Shown here piece by piece: positions 18,961-30,106 of a stretch of 37,368 nucleotides of DNA. The position numbers were made by a program, and so were the translations under genes. Under the pieces are notes generated by a model. That model had not been told where the DNA came from. It saw only the letters and a program-made list of their open reading frames with translations, and did not search any database. The DNA is from Chara braunii (lineage: Eukaryota > Streptophyta > Charophyceae > Charales > Characeae). The stretch is from positions 323,131 to 360,498 of the forward strand of contig BFEA01000706.1 in the NCBI GenBank assembly GCA_003427395.1, in the 5' to 3' direction. Position 1 is the first letter of the stretch. The number at the start of each line of letters is the position of its first letter.

Positions 18961-20620
18961 GTAACTGGAAAGCACAAGCTAGACTAGTCCCAAAACACAA
19001 GCCTTAAGCACGGAATCATTCATGGAAGAATCGGAGCATCTCCCACTAGCATGTGAGTGAAGAGCAAGAGTTGAAGTAGACCAAATCACAAGTATTGAGC
19101 AAGAGGTCATTTATAGAAGAATCGGAGCACTACCTACTAGTGTGTGAGTGAAAAGCAAGAACTGAAGTAGCCCAAACCACAAGTATTCTCGTACTAGCAT
19201 ATGAGTGCAAAGCAAGAGTTGAAGTGGACCAAATCACAAGTATTGATGAACAAGAGATCATCCATGGCAGAATCAGAGCATCTCCTACTAGCATATGAGT
19301 AAAAAGCAAGACTTACTCTTAGACTAAATCACAAGTATTGAGTATTAAATCACAAGTATTGATGAACAAGAGATTATCCATGGCAGAATCAGAGCATCTC
19401 CTACTACCATATGAGTAAAAAGCAAGACTTACTCTTAGACTAAATCACAAGTATTGAGTATCAGATCATTCATGGAAGAATCGGACCATCTTCTACAAGC
19501 ATATGAGTGAAAAGCAAGAGTTGAAGTAGCCCAAATCACAAGTATTGATCATCAGATCATCCATAGAAGAATCAGAGCATCTCCTACTAACATATGAGTG
19601 AAAAGCAAGAGTTGAAGTAGACCAAATCACAAGTATTGAACAAGAAATCATCCATGGAAGAATCGGAGCATCTCCTACTAGCATATGAGTGAAAAGCAAG
19701 ACTTACACTAGATTAAATCACAAGTATTGAGTATGAGATCATTCATGGAAGAATCAAAGCATCTTTTACTAGCATATGAGTGAAAAGCAAGAGTTGAAGT
19801 AGCCCAAATCACAAGTATTGAGCATGAGATCATCCATAGAAGAATTAGAGCATCTCCTACTAGCATATGAGTGAAAAGCAAGAGTTGAAGTAGACCAAAA
19901 TCACAAGTATTGAACAAGAGATCATCCATGGAAGAATCGAAGCATCTCCTATTAGCATATGAGTGAAAAGCAAGACTTACACTAGACGAAATCACAAGTA
20001 TTGAACAATATATCATCCATGGAAGAATCGGAGCACTTACTAGCATATGAGTGAAAGAGAAGAGTTGAAGTAGATCAAATCACAAGTATTAAACAAGAGA
20101 TCATCCATGGAAGAATCGGAGCATCTCCTACTAGCATATGAGTGAAAAAGAAGAGTTACACTTAGACTAAATCACAAGTATTGATCATGAGATCATCCAT
20201 AGAAAAATCAGAGCATCTCCTACTAGCATATGAGTGAAAAGCAAAAGTTAAGTAACCCAAATCACAAGTATTGATCATGAGATCATCCATGGAAGAATCG
20301 GAGCATCTCCTACTAGCATATGAGTGCAAAGCAAGACAAACACTAGACTAAATCACAAGTATTGATCATGAGATCATCCATAGAAGAATCGAAGCATCTC
20401 CTACTAGTATATGAGTGAAAAGAAAGAGTTGAAGTAGCCCAAATCACAAGTATTGATTATGAGATCATCCATGGAAGAATCGGAGTATCTCCTACTAGCA
20501 TATGAGTGAAAAGCAAGAGTTGAAGTAGCCCAAATCACAAGTATTGATCATGAGATCATCCATAGAAGAATGGGAGCACCACCTATTAGCATGAGAGTGA
20601 AAAGCAAGATCTACATTAGA
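18961..20620 (+). repeat. Satellite array C (91 bp period)
   Basis: About 18 units, some partial. The unit is 91 bp: AATCACAAGTATTG, AGATCATCCATAGAAGAATC, GGAGCATCTCCTACTAG, CATATGAGTGAAAAGC and a GAGTTGAAGTAG step. The AGATCA, then CGGAGCATC, then ACTAG, then GTGAAAAGCA order parallels AGATCA, CCGGAACAC, ACTAG, GTGAAAAGCA of subfamily A. It has no reverse copy within 15108-25089, so the structure is asymmetric at its centre. Confidence 0.93.
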
Positions 20621-20762
20621 CCAATAGAAAAGAGAAAAGGGGGAAGAAGAAGAAGAAGATGCGTTGGAGAAGAAGAAGAAGAAGAAAAAGAAAAAGAAAA
20701 AGAAAAAGAAAAAGAAGAAGAAGGTGAAGAAGGAAGGAAGAGGGATAAGAGTGAAGAGAGGG

Positions 20763-20812
<50 letters not shown>

Positions 20813-20880
20813 AGAAGAAGAAGATGAAGAAGAACAAGAAAGGAGAAGAAGATGAAGAAGAAGAAGAAGAAGAAGATCGA
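20621..20880 (+). repeat. Homopurine tract with 45-base poly(A)
   Basis: GAA/AAG-rich purine run with 45 uninterrupted A at 20763-20807. It follows array C as the tract at 1011-1288 follows array C'. Frames open through it are low-complexity by-products. Mirror-symmetric purine runs of this length can form triplex (H-DNA), which is general knowledge and not shown here. Confidence 0.93.
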
Positions 20881-21012
20881 GAAGAATCTCCTTCTTTCTA
20901 CTCACCTTCTTGAAGCCTTGGAGATGGAGCCTCAACCTTGATGAAGCTTCCTCCTTCTTGCACAACTATCTTATTGGCTAGGGCTTTCTTCTTCCTCAAG
21001 GCTCTCTCCTTC
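20881..21012 (+). repeat. Spacer S, copy 2
   Basis: Matches 1289-1445 in order (CTCACCTT, a CCTTG step, TTGATGAAGCTTCCTCC, CTTGCACAA, TTGGCTAG, CTTCTTC). It is the only short non-tandem sequence in the centre of the fold-back structure and the natural loop of the hairpin. No gene seen. Confidence 0.75.
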
Positions 21013-21250
21013 CTAAGCATGTGTGTGACCAAGTCTCACTCACATGCATAACTCAACTCTCACATAATGACATTCCGGTTCATGATTGGTTCTGTTCATG
21101 AGTCATAAGCATATGTTTGAGCAAGTCTTACTCATATGCATGACTCAACTCTCACATGATGACATTCCGTTTTATGCTTGGTTGAAGTGATGAGCCATAA
21201 GCATGTGCTTGAGCACGTCTCACTGGCATGCATGGTTCAACTGTCACATA
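21013..21250 (-). repeat. Satellite array B, reverse orientation
   Basis: About 2.6 units, the reverse complement of 18431-18960 (CTCACTCACATGCATAACTC, ACATTCCGGTTCATG, GTTCATGAGTCATAAGC). Much shorter than the left B block, so the two sides have changed copy number independently. Confidence 0.9.
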
Positions 21251-23775
21251 ATAACTTTCCGATTCATACTTAGTTGCTCTTTCCTCCATGTGCATGTGCT
21301 TTTTACTAGTTCAATCTTCACATTGTCGAGTTCATGTGTGTTGTAGTGTTCCGGTTCATACTTAGTTGCTCTTTCCTCCATGTGCTTGTACTTTTCACTA
21401 GTTCAATCTTCACATTGTCAAGTTTGTGAGTGTTGTAGTGTTTCGGTTCATACTTAGTTGCTCTTTTCTCCATGTGCATTTTCTTCACGAGTTCAATCTT
21501 CACATTGTCAAGTTCATATGTGTTGTAGTGTTCCGGTTCATACTTAGTTGATCTTTCCTCCATGTGCATGTGCTTTTCACTAGTTCAATTTTCACATTGT
21601 CAAGTTCGTGAATGTTGTAGTGTTCCGGTTTATACTTAGTTGCTCTTTCCTCCATGTGCATGTGCTTTTCACTAGTTCAATCTTCACATTGCCAAGTTCG
21701 TGACTGTTGTAATGTTCCGGTTCATACTTAGTTGCTCTTTCCTCCGTGTGCATGTGCTTTTCACTAGTTCAATCTTCACATTGTCAAGTTCGTTCAATCT
21801 TCACATTGCCGAGTTCGTGAGTGTTGTAGTGTTCCGGTTCATACTTAGTTTCTCCTTTCTCTACGTGCATGCACTTTTCACTAGTTCAATCTTCACATTA
21901 TCAAGTTCATGTGTGTTATAGTGTTCCGGTTCATACTTAGTTGCTCTTTTCTCCATGTGCATGTGCTTCTCACTAGTTCAATCTTCATATTGTCAAGTTC
22001 GTGTTTGTTGTAGTGTTCTGGTTCATACTTAGTTGCTCTTTCCTCCATGTGCATGTGCTTTTCACTAGTTCAATCTTCAATTGTCAAGTTCGTGACTGTT
22101 GTAGTGTTCTGGTTCATACTTGGTTGTTTTTTCCTCCATGTGCATGTGCTTTTCACTAGTTCAATCTTCACAATGTCAAGTTCGTGAGTGTTGTGGTGTT
22201 CCGGTTCATACTTAGTTGCTCTTTTCTCCATGTGCATGTGCTTTTCACTAGTTCAATCTTCACATTGTCAAGCTCGTGAGTATTGTAGTGTTCCGATTCA
22301 TACTTAGTTGCTCTTTTCTCCATGTGCATGTGCTTTTCACTAGTTCAATCCTTACATTGTCAAGTTCGTGAGTGCTGTAGTGTTCCGGTTCATACTTAGT
22401 TGCTCTTTTCTCCATGTGCATGTGCTTTTCACTAGTTCAATCTTCACATTATCAAGTTCATGTGTGGTGCAGTGTTCCGGTTCATACTTAGTTGCTCTTT
22501 TCTCCATGTGCTTGTGCTTCTCACTAGTTCAATCTTCACATTGTCAAGTTCATGTGTATTGTAGTGTTCCGATTCATACTTAGTTGGTCTTTCCTCCATG
22601 TGCATGTGCTTTTCACTAGTTCAATCTTCAATTGTCAAGTCCGTGAGTGTTGTAGTGTCCCGGTTCATACTTGGTTGCTCTTTTCTTCATGTGCATGTGC
22701 TTTTCACTAGTTCAATCTTCACATTGTCAAGTTCGTGAGTGTTGTAGTGTTCCGGTTTATACTTGGTTGCTGTTTTCTCCGTGTGCATGTGCTCTCACGA
22801 GTTAAAGCTTCACATTGTCAAGTTCGTGAATGTTGTAGTGTTCCGGTTCATACGTAGTTGCTCTTTCCTCCATGTGCATATGCTTTTCACTAGTTCAATC
22901 TTCACATTGTCAAGTTCGTGAGTTTTGTAGTGTTCCGGTTCATGCTTGGTTGCTCTTTTCTCTGTGTGCATGTGCTTTCACTAGTTCAAGTTTCACATTG
23001 TCAAGTTCGTGAGTGTTGTAGTGTTCCAGTTCATACTTAGTTGCTTTTTTGTTCATGTGCATGTGTTTTTCACTAGTTCAGTCTTCACATTGTCAAGTCC
23101 GTGAGTGTTGTAGTGTTCCGGTTCATACTTAGTTGCTTTTTTCTCCATGTGCATGTGTTTTTCACTAGTTCAATCCTCACATTGTTAAGTTTGTGAGTAT
23201 TGTAGTGTTCCGGTTCATACTTAGTTGCTCTTTTCTCGATGTGCATGTGCTTTTCACTAGTTCAATCTTCACATTGTCAAGTTCATGTGTGGTGTAATGT
23301 TACGGTTCATACTTCGTTGATCTTTCCTCCATGTGCATGTGCTTTTCACTAGTTCAATCTTCAAATTGTCAAGTTCATGTATGTTGTAGTGTTCTGGTTC
23401 ATACTTAGTTGATCTTTCCTCCATGTGCATGTGCTTTTCACTAGTTCAATCTTCACATTGACAAGTTCATGTGTGTTGTAGTGTTTTGGTTCATACTTGG
23501 TTGCTCTTTCCTTCATGTGCATGTCGTTTTCACTAGTTCAATCTTCACATTGCCAAGTTCATGTGTGTTGTAGTGTCTCGGTTCATACTTAGTTGCTTTT
23601 TTCTCCATGTGCATGTGCTTTTCACTAGTTCATCCTTCACTTGTTCAAGTTCATGTGTATGGTAGTGTTCCGTTTGAACACTTGGTTGCCCTTTCACTCA
23701 TGTGCATGTGCCTTGGTTAGTTCAACCTTCACTTTGTCAAGTTCAATGTGTGGGATAGTGTTCCATTTCAACACT
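21251..23775 (-). repeat. Satellite array A, reverse orientation (about 27 copies)
   Basis: Reverse complement of subfamily A with a 91-92 bp period: GTTCATACTTAGTTGCTC, TTTCCTCCATGTGCATGTGC, TTTTCACTAGTTCAATCTTC, ACATTGTCAAGTTCGTGAG, TGTTGTAGTGTTCCG. It is about 570 bp longer than the left A block. Units near 23640-23775 are the most diverged, next to the arm. Confidence 0.95.
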
Positions 23776-23904
23776 CGGTATCCCTTTCACTATGGGATGG
23801 GTGACCGACATTTGGCTGCTACCACTATGGGATGGGTGACCGACATTTGACTGCTACTACGGTGTAATGATTTTGATTAGGACTAGAAGTCTCTTTTTTC
23901 TCTC

Positions 23905-23959
<55 letters not shown>

Positions 23960-25089
23960 CCCCACTCTTTCACTCTCTCCTTCTTCATCTTGCCCTCTCT
24001 CTCCCTTCCCCTCACTTGGCATATGACTAACCCTTCCTCCCTCACTTGTTACATTGCAAGGGAACGAATGGTAAAAGAAAATTGGGCCTCACTTGGTGGA
24101 GAAAGAGGGCAAGGGAAGGGTACTCGGTCCCTTGTGCCGCCAAGAAGGAAAAGGAAAGGACGTTTGAAAGATTGGGAGAAGGCGGAATCCGGGAGAAAGT
24201 ATAAGTTAAAGCAAGGTCAGTTTGACTCAACCATTCCCCCGACTGCATGACTACAAGAAGAGAGTGGGCTGATTGAGCACAAAGAGAAGCCTAAGGGAAA
24301 GGAAAGATAGGCATGCGGGAAGGGTTATGTGTTGATGCACTGGGGGATTGTACCGGTCTTTGCTTTGTATGGGATTGTGCAGGTAAGTAAAGGCTTGTGA
24401 CGCGTTGAGCGGGATAGGGCCGGGAGAAACTCGGCGGCGAAGGGAAAGGGAAGAAGGGGCAAAGGGGCTATGGGACCCTTAGCATGAAACCAATGCATGG
24501 AAGTGCTCTTGCGTTTGTGCCTTTGAATGCGAATGAAAGAGGGAAGTGCAAACTTACTAAGGGAAATGTGAAGTAGCCTGTGCATACACGTAAAGGCCCC
24601 GAAAAGACTAAGGGGCCAGCACCAATAATGATGGATGAGATGTTTGAGGCCCAAGGGGTGCGTAGAGCCGAGGGGAAGGACGGCCTCGCCACACCTCGAT
24701 GATGCCGTAGAATTGCAATGCTTAGGGAAATGGTGCGTGGCCTAAGGATGACGCTTAGCCTGCGCACAAGAGAAGAAAACTGTCAAAGAACCCCTGGACT
24801 GCCTGCGTATTGGAAGGAGCAATTGCCTGAGAATACAACCAATAATAAAAAAAATTCAGCGTTGCCGAATGACCAGCAAGACTACCACCCGGCGTGAGGG
24901 CTGAGCTACATCCCCAATGTCAAAGCTCTCTCGCGCGATGGCCCACCCCCATCCATCTCAAAGCACTAGGTGGGGGTGACCCTAGGACGAACGGCTCGCG
25001 CCCTGAGCATGAGCGTGGGCGGGCCGATCCAAATGAGACCCGCAGTGGGGTCGACCAAGGCTCGAAAGTCTACCGGGGTTTGTCCCTAC
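23776..25089 (-). repeat. Right inverted arm
   Basis: Inverted copy of 15108-16489. From the array outward: two 35-bp units, a (CT)n run (23908-23960), the reverse of CATATGCCAAGTGAGGGGA, the long C/T-rich segment in reverse, then the CACCCCCACCTAGTGC segment in reverse and the 99-bp end module finishing GTCCCTAC at 25089. Several small insertions distinguish it from the left arm, for example around 24330-24360 and 24785-24805. Confidence 0.85.
24991..25089 (+). repeat. 99-bp end module, copy 2
   Basis: Starts ACGGCTCGCGCCCTGAGC and ends TTTGTCCCTAC. One A follows, then ACGG and the LTR element. With the LTR element removed it stands in tandem (100-bp step) with copy 3 at 32346-32444. Confidence 0.9.
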
Positions 25090-25090
25090 A

Positions 25091-25094
25091 ACGG
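25091..25094. repeat. Target-site duplication ACGG (partner 32346-32349)
   Basis: ACGG lies immediately outside both 549-bp LTRs. Four bases is within the usual 4-6 for LTR elements. A 5-bp version AACGG would need one lost base at the right end. Confidence 0.75.
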
Positions 25095-25643
25095 TGTCGA
25101 GCGCATCGGTCCCGCACGGGGACCCTCCCGGCCGCGTCACGCAGGATTATGCAGGACTTGTCGCGGAGAGCGTTTGCCGCTCCGACCAAGTGCGCCAGCC
25201 GTACCTCTCACGAGCCCCTACAACAGGACAGGGTCACGCGAGGCATTGCTCACCTCCACCTGCGGGAGCTGTAACCGTCCCTTAGGTGGGCGTATCCCCG
25301 CCGAGCTACTGAACCACATGCGAAGGCTTTTCATATGCAATTGCAGAGGTGGCCCAACCGAGGGCGTTTCTCGCTCGCTGTAGCATAGGGGGTACGTGCG
25401 GTCGAACGCCCAAATTCGGACTCGTACGTGAATCGACGCACTGGGGGGCTGAGGTCCCAAACGCGATCCGACGTCGGTTAACTAGGACGCCCCACACACA
25501 CTTTGCTCCCGTCAACCATTAAGTCAACGCGAGCAAGACACGACCGCAACTTCGCACGGTATACTCAAATTCTGAACAAACCTTATTTTCAGTCACTTGC
25601 AAAAACTAGGGCGGATACCCTTGTAAGGGTATTCGCGCCGACA
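25095..25643 (-). repeat. 3' LTR (549 bp)
   Basis: Read on the minus strand it begins TGTCGGCGCGAATACC and ends in CGCTCGACA. It holds an 18-bp perfect inverted repeat ATACCCTTGTAAGGGTAT at 25615-25632 near its 5' end (U3 side). The base composition just upstream on the minus strand (GTCCGGTAAGC) is not a good polypurine tract. Confidence 0.93.
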
Positions 25644-27866
25644 GCTTACCGGACGTTATTAAACGACGTCCCGTTCGCGTCGGGTAATAAAAAAACTATC
25701 AATTGAACCACAACTCCAAATGCTGACGAGAAAAGAACCAATCCGATTGGCCGACTGTCTCCGTTTGAGTATTTACCAGTCAGTACCCAATATGTCTTGT
25801 TGCTGCCAGGGTTTTACCTGGGTCTCCTGCGCGCGCAGGTGTACTAGATCAGTACTACAACATAAAGTTCATGCTGGGTAGTTGCTGATAGTCCTCTCCC
25901 TTTGTCCTAGACATCTGTCGATTCATCGTTGGGTGTCCTGTTTAGTCATCGTCCTGCATGCAGGGTCATAACTTAAAACGCGGGCCCTAACCGAGACCTT
26001 TTGAAGGCACCATCGCCTCCCTCACAAAAATATCCACAAAGAGTCGGTGAAACTCCGACGAAACAGTTTGTCACAGCCCCTCGTTTGTTGTCCTCTTCTC
26101 CCTCTCTGCCTACGGTTTACCGGGCAGTTCTATTTGACGATATATATATATATAACTTTTATCACAGATCTCTCCTGCAGTCTAGTACAGTAGAGTCAGG
26201 TCTCCATCTTGGCCCACCATAGCCTAGTTGATCGAACCAGATCTACGGCCCGTTGCGTTGTTATTTTAGCAACGGTACCCTCGTTGGTTGCGCAACGATG
26301 GGCGATTCTCCTGATACACCCCCTCAAGCCTTACCCTTTGGTGAGACGTGGGCCCGCTGCCACGTTACACCGGTCAGCAGCCAACACTAAGGGTTGCGCC
26401 CTAGTGATGCTAGATTAACCCCTAGCTGGGTCTCTCATATATGTCTTAAGATTAGCATCATAGTGACTGGTCGGTGTGTCGCAATAACCTCAGGCCTGCT
26501 GCGGGACTACGCAGAGGTCTGTCTCACTCAAAGGCACAGCGCCCTCTCCAAAATCCACAAAAAAAATCACCGCCAGATTCACAGGGCCATGGCCTCCCAC
26601 TTGATCAGAGTAAAGCAGACCACGCATCTTATAGACATCTCTCAAAATTTCACCGACTTGCGATTTTCCAAAAAAATCACCAAAATAATAATTTTTCTTG
26701 GTTTTTTTCGTCAGACTTTATCATTCCAACCGCTTTCCGTGCCATTTCAATCATTTAACCACCTTCCACTTTTGAAGGGGACTCACTTATAAAATCCCAC
26801 CACCACCTCCCACATGGAGGGTAATCAATCATAAATTATCACAACCACCTCCCACATGGAGGGGAGTTAACCACAAAGATTCATTACTGAGAGGCCAACT
26901 TGTGGGTCCTCACCTCAACTCAACAATTAACATTTGGCATGGACAAGCATTTGAGTCTCAAAAGACTCATAAGTCCTTTGGGACTTTTCACACATTTTCA
27001 CGAAACGAACTGTGCTCCTCTTTCTTATACTCGAGCCTATTGTCTGTCCGTAGGCAGATTGCGCGAGTATACCAAAGAGTAGACAACTTACACATTTCAC
27101 ACTCACAAAAACGCACGAGGTGCATCACCTCTTACACAAAAAATCATCATACATCAGGATAAATCCACATGTGTGAGAGTGATAGTGATCGCCACACAGA
27201 GAGATAGTCTTAAGTCGTTATTATATATATGGCCGGGATATTCCAAATTAAAGGAACAAAAATAGCCTTAAAGTCCCACATGTACTCAAAGTTGGACAAC
27301 CCCAACTCAAAGATGCGCAGGGTAATCCCTATGTCATCAATATACTCAACGTTGGGGAAAGCGCCCAACTAAAAAAAGAATCAGGAGTGATCACAATATT
27401 ACGTAGTATCACACAAAAGCGTCACGGCCCCGATAGCCGAAAGCGAAAAATGGTTTTAGTCAGAATACTATCACAGAGGTCTCCCCAAAGAAAACTCTCA
27501 TGCTTGACTCGTGAATTATACGTATCATGAAAACAGTATTTATTTGAACTCAACGAATTAGCACTCAACATCACCCTAATCCTTACATTTATATGCGCCT
27601 AGTCTGACTGCACCACACTCTGGGTTAGGGAATTCAATACTCACACTAAGACCACTTCCTAGATACCCCATGCCACTCACATTTGTACAACTATCTGTTA
27701 GGTTTATACCTCTAAATCAGTCCGCCTGGTCAGAATCTTACCAGACCTTATTGCTAGAACCTCAATCCCTCTTTGCCTCTAATGACGGTCATACAACTGG
27801 GTCCTCTTACTTATGAATACAACTTATCCAATCCTCCAATCTTCCTTATACAATCCTCACACCCCT
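25644..27866 (-). other. 3' internal region without genes
   Basis: Over 2.2 kb without a convincing frame on the element's strand. It contains an inverted-repeat cluster at 25652-25690 (TTATT...AATAA, CCCG...CGGG). It also has two copies of CCTCCCACATGGAGG, itself a 5-bp stem, at 26807-26821 and 26849-26863, and related GTTGG motifs near 27290-27370. This is where pol would be in an autonomous element. Confidence 0.6.
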
Positions 27867-29047
27867 TTATCGTAACCAAGGGGTTATGCTTGACACTTTG
27901 GCTTCCTTTTCATTGTGGCTTCCACCTATGGTTTTGTTGACGCCCATCGCAACTCCCAGCACCTCGTCTGCCGCCGCCTTCACAGCCTCTATTGCCACCA
28001 CGTCTGCCATTCCCGCGACCTCTTCCAATACCTTGCCCTCGGCCTCCCTCGCTTGCTGCACTGCCCTGTGGCGCTTGCTGTGCTGGCGGATGGGGCGACC
28101 CTAAAAGCTGGGCTTGGTTTGTTGGAGGGTCAAGTGGTATCAAGTTTATTGACGGACCGACGGGAGGTCCATTTCGGCTTACAGGGTCCTGACTACCTAG
28201 TGTCCCAGACATATACATAGGCCATGGGACCCCCCGGATTGCATGGCAACCACCACCTATATGGTGTCGGCCCGATTGAAGGGGGCTCGATTGGTGCAAA
28301 ATTGTTTCGTAGCCCTTGTGGAGCAGCCACCGCATGTCCTGAACACTGGCCCGTTCCAGTACCTTGACCTCCCTTGGCCAGGTTTCTGGCCTTCCATTGA
28401 GCCTTCGTTAGCTTAGGAGGCTCATGCTCCTTTTCTTTCCTAACTATCTCCTGACCTCCTTCCCTCTCTTGAACGCCAGACCCCCTTTTCTGGACCTTCA
28501 TGAGATGGGAAGGACCTTGGTTGCCATCTACCTTCCCCTTTTCTTTCCTACCAGTTGGCTCACTTGACGTTCCTTCCGAGATCTTCCGCTTGCCTTTCCT
28601 GGCCTCCTCCAATCGCGCCATCCTTTCTTCTAATATTCCCATTTGTCTCTGTATACTGCCTAGCTTGCCTTGTATCTGCGCATCCCCTATTACTTGCCCA
28701 GGGCTACCACGATGTTGACTCTCCTCTCCATCCTCTGGAAACCTTAACCTTAAAGAACTTTCGAACTCGCCCCAGGTTCGCGACTTCAACATGAGGGTAT
28801 ATATTTCCTCACTTAACTCCTCACCGACGAATAATGGCAACATGTTGCACTTTGCTGTCTCGTCCCACATCTTCATGCGGCTAAGGTTATGGTAGTCGCG
28901 CAGGAAGTTAGACAAATTCTTTCCTCGAAACAGCAACGCCTGGAGATCTGGGGCCATCGAGTTGTGCACCGACTCATGCAGCAGCACCTTCGTGAGACAT
29001 GAGCTCCTCCAGAGCAGGATCTTGGCCAAACCACTCTCTTCAGCCAT
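27867..29047 (-). pseudogene. gag: Gag-like protein with Arg/Gly-rich tail (one frameshift)
   Basis: From ATG 29047 a 284-codon frame contains a Retrotrans_gag-like helical core (FLRDYHNLSRMKMWDETAKC ... RTWGEFESSLRLRF, residues ~40-105), then a predicted coiled coil (SIQRQMGILEERMARLEEAR, ~130-155) and a Lys/Glu-rich linker. The frame ends at 28193. The better continuation is another frame (to 27910), with a Pro-rich stretch and an RGG-type tail (GRGRGNGRRGGNRG) in place of a CCHC knuckle. The change of frame fits a one-base indel in the six-G run at 28231-28236 (C on the plus strand). It would form particles and bind RNA. The RGG-like tail is unusual for Gag. Confidence 0.7.
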
Positions 29048-29395
29048 GATGTTACAACTGCCCTGACATATATGACAAGCAATGGAACATCAGGTTGTAG
29101 CCTAAGATGCTTAAAACGAATAGAGGTAAATAACATTGTCAATACCCAATCACACTAGCCCTTTCATTGTTCGTCTGACAAGGCTTTAAACTCCAGTTAT
29201 CCTTGTTTTAACCGTATGAGGAATATATAACCTCTGCAGATATAAAACCTTTGAAACAAGCTACAGATTGATAGCAGAGGCTGTTACAACTGCCACTAGT
29301 CACTGTGCTCGTACTCGATAGTAAGATAGTCATAGACGAGTCTCTAAGAATTTCGGTCAAATGATGAACGCGCTTACTAAGTATAGAAGCATCCT

Positions 29396-30106
29396 CTATT
29401 GACATACTGCCGCTCGAAGCTCACTCCAATCTTCAACCTTTTCATCCGGCTCATGGGAGCAGGCATAGGCGTCCACAATATTGGCCATATTGCGAAGCCC
29501 TTGACCAGGGGGTAGAAACCTTAAATCTAAGTGTAGGCCGTATATAATCTCACACGTGTAGCACCTATACCCCCATTCTCGCGTCCTCAAAGCGGCTTCT
29601 GCTGCAGCCTCTATCCTTGCTCGTCCCCCGAAAAACTCTTCCACGAGGAAGTCGGGCAGGATGGCGCGTAACGGCGCTGAAGGAAGCACAAACTCACTGA
29701 CCCACTTGACCTCTATATGGGTTGACACCTGCTCTCCTCCTTCACGAAACCTTTCTCTTACCCATTTCGCCGCAGCTGCCTCAGTTATCCTTAAAGGTCT
29801 TGCGAGCAGGCTCCCATGCCCAAGTGCCAGCTCAATCCCATGCTTTACCCAGAATGATGATGATGCGTATAGGGTCGCTCTCACGATCGCACCGTCTTGA
29901 TCATCATCACAGCCAAATTCAATCCAGACAAAGATATTAATATCCATCAATATGCCCCACAAGGAAGAGATATACTTTCTCTCCTTGACTCGCCTAGGCA
30001 AAGATATTTGAAGTCCATCCTCTCTTTCAACTAGCCGGGTCATATTGGGATTCTCCTCAGCATATGGCATCTCAATTTGCCCTTGTTTGGTCCGGATTCT
30101 GCCCAT
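29396..30106 (-). CDS. ORF1 protein of the LTR element, family not recognised
   Basis: The first long frame after the leader, intact over 236 codons from the first ATG (30106). The frame is open slightly further upstream, but only from a TTG. It looks globular: aromatic N-terminal part (ISSLWGILMDINIFVWIEFG), IELALGHGSLLARP, an Ala/Arg helix (EAAAAKWVRERFREGG), ILPDFLVEEFFGGRARIEAA, and GYRCYTCEIIYGLHLDLRFL with a CX2C pair. The pseudogene at 12580-13235 shares this layout, so it is a conserved protein of this retroelement type and not a random frame. Position before gag is unusual. Function is unknown; a Gag-like or accessory role is possible. No catalytic motif seen. Confidence 0.6.
   Translation of the reverse strand: MGRIRTKQGQIEMPYAEENPNMTRLVEREDGLQISLPRRVKERKYISSLWGILMDINIFVWIEFGCDDDQDGAIVRATLYASSSFWVKHGIELALGHGSLLARPLRITEAAAAKWVRERFREGGEQVSTHIEVKWVSEFVLPSAPLRAILPDFLVEEFFGGRARIEAAAEAALRTREWGYRCYTCEIIYGLHLDLRFLPPGQGLRNMANIVDAYACSHEPDEKVEDWSELRAAVCQ

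Noticed and set aside
16490-20620. CRISPR array
   Set aside because: The 91-92 bp units are similar throughout, with no alternation of constant repeats and unique spacers, and the genome is eukaryotic.
18150-22583. Small proteins repeating the same residues along the satellites
   Set aside because: Periodic frames come from tandem monomers and differ between blocks only by monomer drift.
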